From an uncultured Actinomycetes bacterium (GTDB taxonomy: Bacteria > Actinomycetota > Thermoleophilia > Miltoncostaeales > Miltoncostaeaceae): a DNA stretch of 8,634 nucleotides. The stretch is taken from contig CAIPNN010000135.1 of NCBI GenBank assembly GCA_903866425.1, positions 1 to 8,634 of the forward strand, in the 5' to 3' direction. This document shows positions 5,329 through 8,634 of this stretch, piece by piece. Position 1 is the first letter of the stretch. Each line of letters begins with the position of its first letter. The notes beneath the pieces were generated by a model that did no database searches, was not told the origin of the DNA, and saw only the letters and a list, made by a program, of their open reading frames with translations. Both the position numbers and the translations under genes were made by a program.

Positions 5329-6693
5329 GTGGCGCAGCACCGATACATGCTTCCGGAGGACCGGATCCCGGACCACTGGTACAACATCGCGGCCGACCTG
5401 CCGTCGATGCCCCCGCCCCCGCTCAACCCCGGCACGGGCGAGCCGCTCGGCCCCGAGGCCCTCGCCGGCATCTTCCCGATGTCGCTCATCGAGCAGGAGG
5501 TCTCGCAGGAGCGCTACATCGCGATTCCCGACCCCGTGCGCGAGATCTACGCCATGTGGCGCCCCACGCCCATGTACCGCGCCCTCGGCCTCGAGAAGGC
5601 CCTCGGCACCACCTGCAAGATCTTCTACAAGTACGAGGGCGTGTCGCCTGCGGGCTCGCACAAGCCCAACACCTCGGTGCCGCAGGCGTATTACAACGCG
5701 CAGGCCGGCATCAAGCGCCTCACCACCGAGACCGGCGCGGGCCAGTGGGGTTCGTCCCTGTCGTTCGCCTGCAACCTGTTCGACATCGAGTGCAAGGTGT
5801 TCATGGTGCGGGTGTCGTACGACAGCAAGCCGTACCGCCGCCTGATGATGGAGACCTGGGGCGGCCAGTGTGTGGCCAGCCCCTCGGAGGAGACCAACGC
5901 GGGCCGCGCCATCCTTGCCGAGCACCCCGACTCATCCGGTTCGCTCGGCATCGCCATCAGCGAGGCCGTTGAGCAGGCCGCCATGCGTGACGACACCAAC
6001 TACGCCCTTGGCTCGGTGCTCAACCACGTGCTGCTGCACCAGACCGTGGTGGGGCAGGAGGCCAAGGAGCAGCTGGAGATGGCCGGGGCCTACCCCGACG
6101 TCGTCGTGGGTTGCGTGGGTGGCGGGTCCAACTTCGGTGGCATCGCATTCCCGTTCCTGCAGGACAAGATCGCCGGCAAGGACATCCGCATCGTGGCCGT
6201 CGAGCCCGCCTCGTGCCCCACGCTCACGCGTGGCACGTACGGCTACGACTTCGGCGACACCGCGCAGACCACGCCGCTCCTGCCCATGCACTCGCTGGGC
6301 CACGACTTCATCCCGCCGTCCATCCACTCGGGTGGCCTCAGGTACCACGGCATGGCGCCGCTGGTGAGTCACGTGGTGCACGAGGGGCTTGTGGAGGCCA
6401 CGTCGCACAGCCAGGTGGAGTGCTTCACCGAGGCCGTGCGCTTTGCCCGTGCCGAGGGCATCATCCCGGCACCCGAGCCCTCACACGCCATCCGTCAGGT
6501 GGTGGAGGAGGTCAACCGAGCCAAGGAGGAGGGCGTCGAGAAGACCATCCTCTTCAACCTGTGCGGCCACGGCCACTTCGACATGGCGGCCTACGCCGAC
6601 TTCCTCTCGGGGAACATGCAGGACCTGGCAGTGGACGAGGGCGAGCTCGCCCGCGCCACCGAGGTGCTCGCCGGAATGCCGGCGATTGCCTAG
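5329..6693 (+). CDS. trpB2: Tryptophan synthase beta chain, TrpB2 type
   Basis: The 454-residue product is a fold-type II PLP enzyme of the long TrpB2 branch; standard TrpB is nearer 400 residues. The PLP lysine is Lys112 in AGSHKPN, the catalytic Glu is Glu134 in TETGAGQWG, and the glycine-rich phosphate-binding loop is GGGSN at 264-268. A GGLRYHGMAPLVSH segment and the N-terminal PTPMYRALGLEKALG also fit TrpB2. The enzyme joins indole to serine (or a related donor) to make tryptophan in the cytoplasm. TrpB2 proteins are generally thought to lack the residues for tight pairing with TrpA, and no trpA or other trp gene is visible here, so it is a single-gene unit. Compared with its neighbours it favours C-ending codons, consistent with good expression. 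I am sure of the family; whether it is the main tryptophan synthase or an indole-salvage enzyme is open. Confidence 0.93.
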   Translation: MAQHRYMLPEDRIPDHWYNIAADLPSMPPPPLNPGTGEPLGPEALAGIFPMSLIEQEVSQERYIAIPDPVREIYAMWRPTPMYRALGLEKALGTTCKIFYKYEGVSPAGSHKPNTSVPQAYYNAQAGIKRLTTETGAGQWGSSLSFACNLFDIECKVFMVRVSYDSKPYRRLMMETWGGQCVASPSEETNAGRAILAEHPDSSGSLGIAISEAVEQAAMRDDTNYALGSVLNHVLLHQTVVGQEAKEQLEMAGAYPDVVVGCVGGGSNFGGIAFPFLQDKIAGKDIRIVAVEPASCPTLTRGTYGYDFGDTAQTTPLLPMHSLGHDFIPPSIHSGGLRYHGMAPLVSHVVHEGLVEATSHSQVECFTEAVRFARAEGIIPAPEPSHAIRQVVEEVNRAKEEGVEKTILFNLCGHGHFDMAAYADFLSGNMQDLAVDEGELARATEVLAGMPAIA

Positions 6694-6707
6694 CGCGCCC
6701 CGACAGG

Positions 6708-6727
6708 GGTGGAACCCGGCGGAACCC
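6708..6727. repeat. Tandem 10-bp direct repeat
   Basis: GGTGGAACCC (6708-6717) is followed directly by GGCGGAACCC (6718-6727), differing at one base, between the trpB2 stop and the convergent hairpin. Function unknown; it may be chance. Confidence 0.45.
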
Positions 6728-6730
6728 GCT

Positions 6731-6776
6731 CCTGAGCGCTCCCGGCATCTGATTGCAGACGCCGGGCGCTCTCAGG
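6731..6776. terminator. Convergent hairpin between trpB2 and the minus-strand membrane protein gene
   Basis: Bases 6731-6751 pair with 6756-6776 around the loop ATTG, with three isolated mismatches (6737/6770, 6740/6767 and 6747/6760). The stem overlaps the stop codon of the minus-strand gene (6772-6774). No T-run follows on either strand, so it is at best a terminator of the kind that lacks a U-tract, or a structure protecting the 3' ends of both convergent transcripts. Confidence 0.55.
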
Positions 6777-6993
6777 GGCGGGGTTCGGCCTCGGCCTCGT
6801 CCTCCTGCGCGGCCTTCTTCTTCGCACTCACCTGCAGGCGCCACGCGCCGTAACAGAGCAGTGCACCGATCACCAGGTAGGGCAGGCCGTACAGCACGTT
6901 GTTCACCGGAAGGAAGGCGATGAACACGATGCCGCCGACCACGAAGATGAGGCCGAGCGCCCACGTGAAGAAGATTCCGCTGGCGGTGTTCAC
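6772..6993 (-). CDS. Small two-helix membrane protein of unknown function
   Basis: I do not recognise a specific family. The 73-residue product has two hydrophobic helices at about residues 8-28 (FFTWALGLIFVVGGIVFIAF) and 34-52, joined by a short loop with Pro and Asn-Asn. A charged C-terminal tail follows, with a run of Lys and then many Glu and Ala. By the positive-inside rule the Lys-rich tail should face the cytoplasm, so both ends would be cytoplasmic. The GTG start at 6993 overlaps the TGA of the upstream nfu-like gene as GTGA, so the two are cotranscribed and probably translationally coupled. That coupling and the well-formed helices support a real gene despite its size. Confidence 0.75.
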   Translation of the reverse strand: MNTASGIFFTWALGLIFVVGGIVFIAFLPVNNVLYGLPYLVIGALLCYGAWRLQVSAKKKAAQEDEAEAEPRP

Positions 6994-7262
6994 GCGGCCC
7001 CTCCGAAGTGGGCCTCAATGGCCTCCATCACCTTGGGGCCGAGGTCACCCCAGTCGGCGGCGTCGGTCTTGGTGACGCTCACGAAGTTCGCCGTGGCGAA
7101 CACGTTGGTCACATCGCCCAGCGCGAAGATGGCGGCACCAAGCGGTGAGGCCGCGGGATCGCTGCCTTCCTTGAACGTCTCGGCCCCGCCGCTGGTGGCG
7201 GGCTGGTCGAGCGTGAACTTGATGGCATTCGGGTTGGGCGTGGGCTCGGGCTGAACCTGCAC
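6990..7262 (-). CDS. Stand-alone Nfu/NifU N-terminal-domain protein
   Basis: The 90-residue protein matches the Nfu N-terminal domain: TPNPNAIKF at 8-16, a central SPLGAAIFAL then VTNVFATANFVSVTK, and a C-terminal W-x-DLGPKVMEAIEAHF helix. In full-length Nfu proteins this domain precedes a NifU-like domain with a CxxC that carries an Fe-S cluster. Here the protein ends right after the first domain and has no Cys at all, so it cannot hold a cluster by itself. It may act as a partner or targeting module in Fe-S delivery, but that is inference. GTG 7262 is supported by GGAGGG (7275-7270 on the minus strand) 7 nt upstream. Its stop overlaps the start of the small membrane protein gene. Confidence 0.85.
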   Translation of the reverse strand: MQVQPEPTPNPNAIKFTLDQPATSGGAETFKEGSDPAASPLGAAIFALGDVTNVFATANFVSVTKTDAADWGDLGPKVMEAIEAHFGGAA

Positions 7263-7269
7263 TCGGGGA

Positions 7270-7304
7270 CCCTCCGGGTCGACGTGGCTGCGGTCGCAAC
7301 ACTA
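7270..7304 (-). promoter_or_regulatory. -10 box and Shine-Dalgarno of the nfu-like operon
   Basis: On the minus strand TAGTGT (7304-7299) fits the -10 pattern seen elsewhere in the window, and GGAGGG (7275-7270) is a strong Shine-Dalgarno 7 nt before GTG 7262. Transcription from about 7292 would give a leader of about 30 nt. No clear -35 is visible. It is back to back with the pyrE promoter. Confidence 0.45.
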
Positions 7305-7320
7305 GGGCGCAAAGGCGCCC
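7305..7320. repeat. Palindrome between the divergent nfu and pyrE promoters
   Basis: GGGCGC (7305-7310), spacer AAAG and GCGCCC (7315-7320) form a perfect inverted repeat. It lies between the two divergent -10 boxes and directly next to that of the nfu-like gene, a plausible operator position. No regulator is known; a short G+C palindrome could arise by chance. Confidence 0.4.
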
Positions 7321-7342
7321 CGCGCACCGTGGAAGCGGTTGG

Positions 7343-7356
7343 TAGCGTGGCCCTCA
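7343..7356 (+). promoter_or_regulatory. -10 box for leaderless transcription of pyrE
   Basis: TAGCGT at 7343-7348 ends 7 nt before ATG 7356, placing the expected transcription start at the start codon. The bases between (GGCCCTC) contain no Shine-Dalgarno. The hexamer is identical to the -10 of the tRNA-Phe promoter. No clear -35 is found. Confidence 0.5.
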
Positions 7357-7919
7357 TGACGAATGACGACGAGCGCCAGCGCCTGGCCACCATCCTTTCC
7401 GAGCGGGCCCTTTTCCGGGAGTCCGTGGTTCTTTCGTCGGGGCGGCGCTCCGACTACTACGTGGACGTGCGGCAGGTGCTGCTCGATCCGGAGGGTGCAT
7501 ACCTCTCGGGTCGCATGGCCTACCCCATGATCCAGCCTGATGGGCCGGCTGCCGTGGGTGGTCTCACTCTGGGTGCCGACCCGCTGGTGTGCGCCATTCA
7601 GGCCGCGGCGTTCCTCGACGGCACCCGCTGGAACGGCTTCTACGTGCGCAAGGAGGCCAAGAAGCACGGCCTGCAGCACTGGATCGAGGGCCCGTTCGTC
7701 GAGGAGGGCACCAAGGTGGCCGTGGTGGACGACGTGCTCACCAGCGGTGGATCGATGCTCACCGCCATTGAGCGCGTGCGTGCAGCCGGTGCTGAGGTGG
7801 TGTCGGCGCTCGTGGTGATTGACCGCGAGGAAGACGACGGCCGCGCCAAGGTGGAGGCCGAGCTCGGCGATGTGCCGCTGCACGCGCTCTTCACCGCCAA
7901 GGAGTTGCTCGCCCTCTGA
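7356..7919 (+). CDS. pyrE: Orotate phosphoribosyltransferase
   Basis: The 187-residue protein transfers the phosphoribosyl group of PRPP to orotate, making OMP in the fifth step of pyrimidine synthesis. The N-terminal SSGRRSDYYVDVRQ, the mobile catalytic loop YVRKEAKKHG, and the PRPP-binding motif VAVVDDVLTSGGSM (Asp125-Asp126, then Thr129-Ser130-Gly131-Gly132) are all intact. The length is normal. ATG 7356 is chosen: the frame is open back to a GTG at 7284, but that extension runs through the promoter region and adds residues unlike the family. The gene is probably leaderless. No other pyr gene and no PyrR-type attenuator are visible. rsgA begins 17 nt after the stop, so the two may share a transcript. 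Confidence 0.93.
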   Translation: MTNDDERQRLATILSERALFRESVVLSSGRRSDYYVDVRQVLLDPEGAYLSGRMAYPMIQPDGPAAVGGLTLGADPLVCAIQAAAFLDGTRWNGFYVRKEAKKHGLQHWIEGPFVEEGTKVAVVDDVLTSGGSMLTAIERVRAAGAEVVSALVVIDREEDDGRAKVEAELGDVPLHALFTAKELLAL

Positions 7920-7936
7920 CCTCTGAGGCGCCCCTC

Positions 7937-8634
7937 GTGCTGCGCGTGGCCGGCCCGGTTGCCGAGGTCGCCGAGGGCACGGGCACGCGCGAGGTACGTC
8001 TGGCCCCCCGGCTGCCGGGTGGCCCGCCGGTGGCGGGCGACCGGGTGCGCATTGACGACAAGGGCACGCAGGGCACCATCCGCGAGATCCTCCCGCGCCG
8101 CACGGTGCTTGAGCGCATCGGCAGCGGCGGCCGGGTGCGCACCGTGGTGGCCAACGCCGACCTGCTCGTGGTCATCGCGGCGGTGGCCGAACCACCTTTG
8201 CACCCGCGCCTCATCGACAGCTACGCGGTGGCCGCGGTTGCCGGTGGGCTCGACTTCGCCCTGGTGCTCACCAAGACCGACGTGCCCCACGACGCGGTGA
8301 TGGTGGCGGAGGTCGCAGCCCGCCAGCGTGCTGCAGGCCACCCGGTGATCAGCGGGTCGTCGCACGACCCCGAGATGGTCGAGCAGGTGCGCGACCTCAT
8401 AAGCGGCCGCCTGGCCGCCTTCACGGGCTTGTCGGGCGTGGGCAAGTCGACCCTCACCAGTGCACTCACCGGTGTTGAGCGGGCCACGGGCGAGGTATCC
8501 GACCGCCTGCGGAGTGGCAGGCACACCACCACCGACCCCAGGCTCATCCCGCTGCCGGGGGGTGGCGCGGTCATCGACACGGCTGGCGTGCGGGCCTTCT
8601 GGCTTCCCCCAATGACCTATGGCGATATTGCGCA
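7937..8634 (+). CDS. rsgA: Ribosome small subunit-dependent GTPase A (RsgA/YjeQ), 3' partial
   Basis: The frame is open from GTG 7937 to the right edge, about 232 codons; the C-terminal zinc-binding domain lies outside. The protein is a circularly permuted GTPase with the expected order. An N-terminal OB-fold region (to about residue 65) precedes G4 as TKTD (112-115; NKxD in many homologues), the P-loop GLSGVGKST (164-172), the G2-region GRHTTTDPRL, then G3 as DTAGVRAF (Asp214 onward; more often DTPG). RsgA binds the 30S subunit late in its maturation and checks the decoding centre, with GTP hydrolysis triggered by the ribosome. GAGG at 7925-7928, 8 nt before the GTG, is a modest Shine-Dalgarno. 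The frame also runs upstream into the end of pyrE, so a slightly earlier non-ATG start cannot be excluded. Confidence 0.92.
   Translation, partial: MLRVAGPVAEVAEGTGTREVRLAPRLPGGPPVAGDRVRIDDKGTQGTIREILPRRTVLERIGSGGRVRTVVANADLLVVIAAVAEPPLHPRLIDSYAVAAVAGGLDFALVLTKTDVPHDAVMVAEVAARQRAAGHPVISGSSHDPEMVEQVRDLISGRLAAFTGLSGVGKSTLTSALTGVERATGEVSDRLRSGRHTTTDPRLIPLPGGGAVIDTAGVRAFWLPPMTYGDIA

Noticed and set aside
7284..7355. Upstream GTG start for pyrE adding 24 residues
   Set aside because: The extension crosses the divergent promoter region and palindrome, and PyrE families start near the ATG at 7356.
7640..8524. 294-codon open frame on the minus strand opposite pyrE and rsgA
   Set aside because: The opposite strand encodes intact PyrE and RsgA motifs; this frame has no recognisable domain and is a shadow.
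1..8634. CRISPR array, insertion sequence, prophage or defence genes
   Set aside because: No regularly spaced repeats, transposase, integrase or terminal inverted repeats were found; gene content is core metabolism throughout.

Overview
The window is a stretch of high-G+C chromosome that looks like ordinary core-genome DNA from an actinobacterium-like bacterium. The deep lineage Thermoleophilia is my best guess, but it rests only on gene content and style: a CobA-HemD fusion, a long TrpB2-type tryptophan synthase beta chain, many GTG starts, short spacers and TAnnnT -10 boxes. No mobile element, CRISPR array, phage gene or toxin-antitoxin pair is visible, and no spacer is longer than about 100 bases.

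Layout from left to right. (1) Bases 1-1962, plus strand: the 3' part of a fused uroporphyrinogen-III methyltransferase/uroporphyrinogen-III synthase, then, 5 nt later, a SAM hydroxide adenosyltransferase (DUF62 family). (2) Bases 1953-2669, minus strand: a family 2 glycosyltransferase resembling polyprenyl-phosphate hexose synthases, overlapping the previous gene tail to tail by 10 nt. (3) Bases 2683-2838, minus strand: tRNA-Phe(GAA) with a good promoter and an intrinsic terminator. (4) Bases 2853-5265, plus strand: a tight operon of an OmpR-type response regulator, its sensor kinase and a small secreted protein, each overlapping the next by 4 nt. (5) Bases 5283-6693, plus strand: a stand-alone trpB2 with its own promoter and strong ribosome binding site. 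(6) Bases 6772-7304, minus strand: a lone Nfu N-terminal-domain protein coupled to a two-helix membrane protein. (7) Bases 7343-8634, plus strand: pyrE, then rsgA, which runs off the right edge.

The genes cover tetrapyrrole and SAM metabolism, lipid-linked sugar synthesis, translation (tRNA-Phe, ribosome maturation GTPase), signal transduction, tryptophan and pyrimidine synthesis, and perhaps Fe-S handling. The clearest non-routine signals are in regulation. Two divergent intergenic regions (tRNA-Phe/response regulator and nfu/pyrE) share nearly the same back-to-back geometry, with -10 boxes 37 and 38 bp apart. In each, the plus-strand gene appears to be leaderless, starting 6-7 nt after a TAnnnT box with no Shine-Dalgarno sequence. 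In contrast, trpB2 and nfu have GTG starts with leaders of about 30 nt and clear Shine-Dalgarno sequences. I do not see a new multi-gene system. The parts least explained by known families are the secreted protein coupled to the two-component system and the Nfu_N/membrane protein pair.
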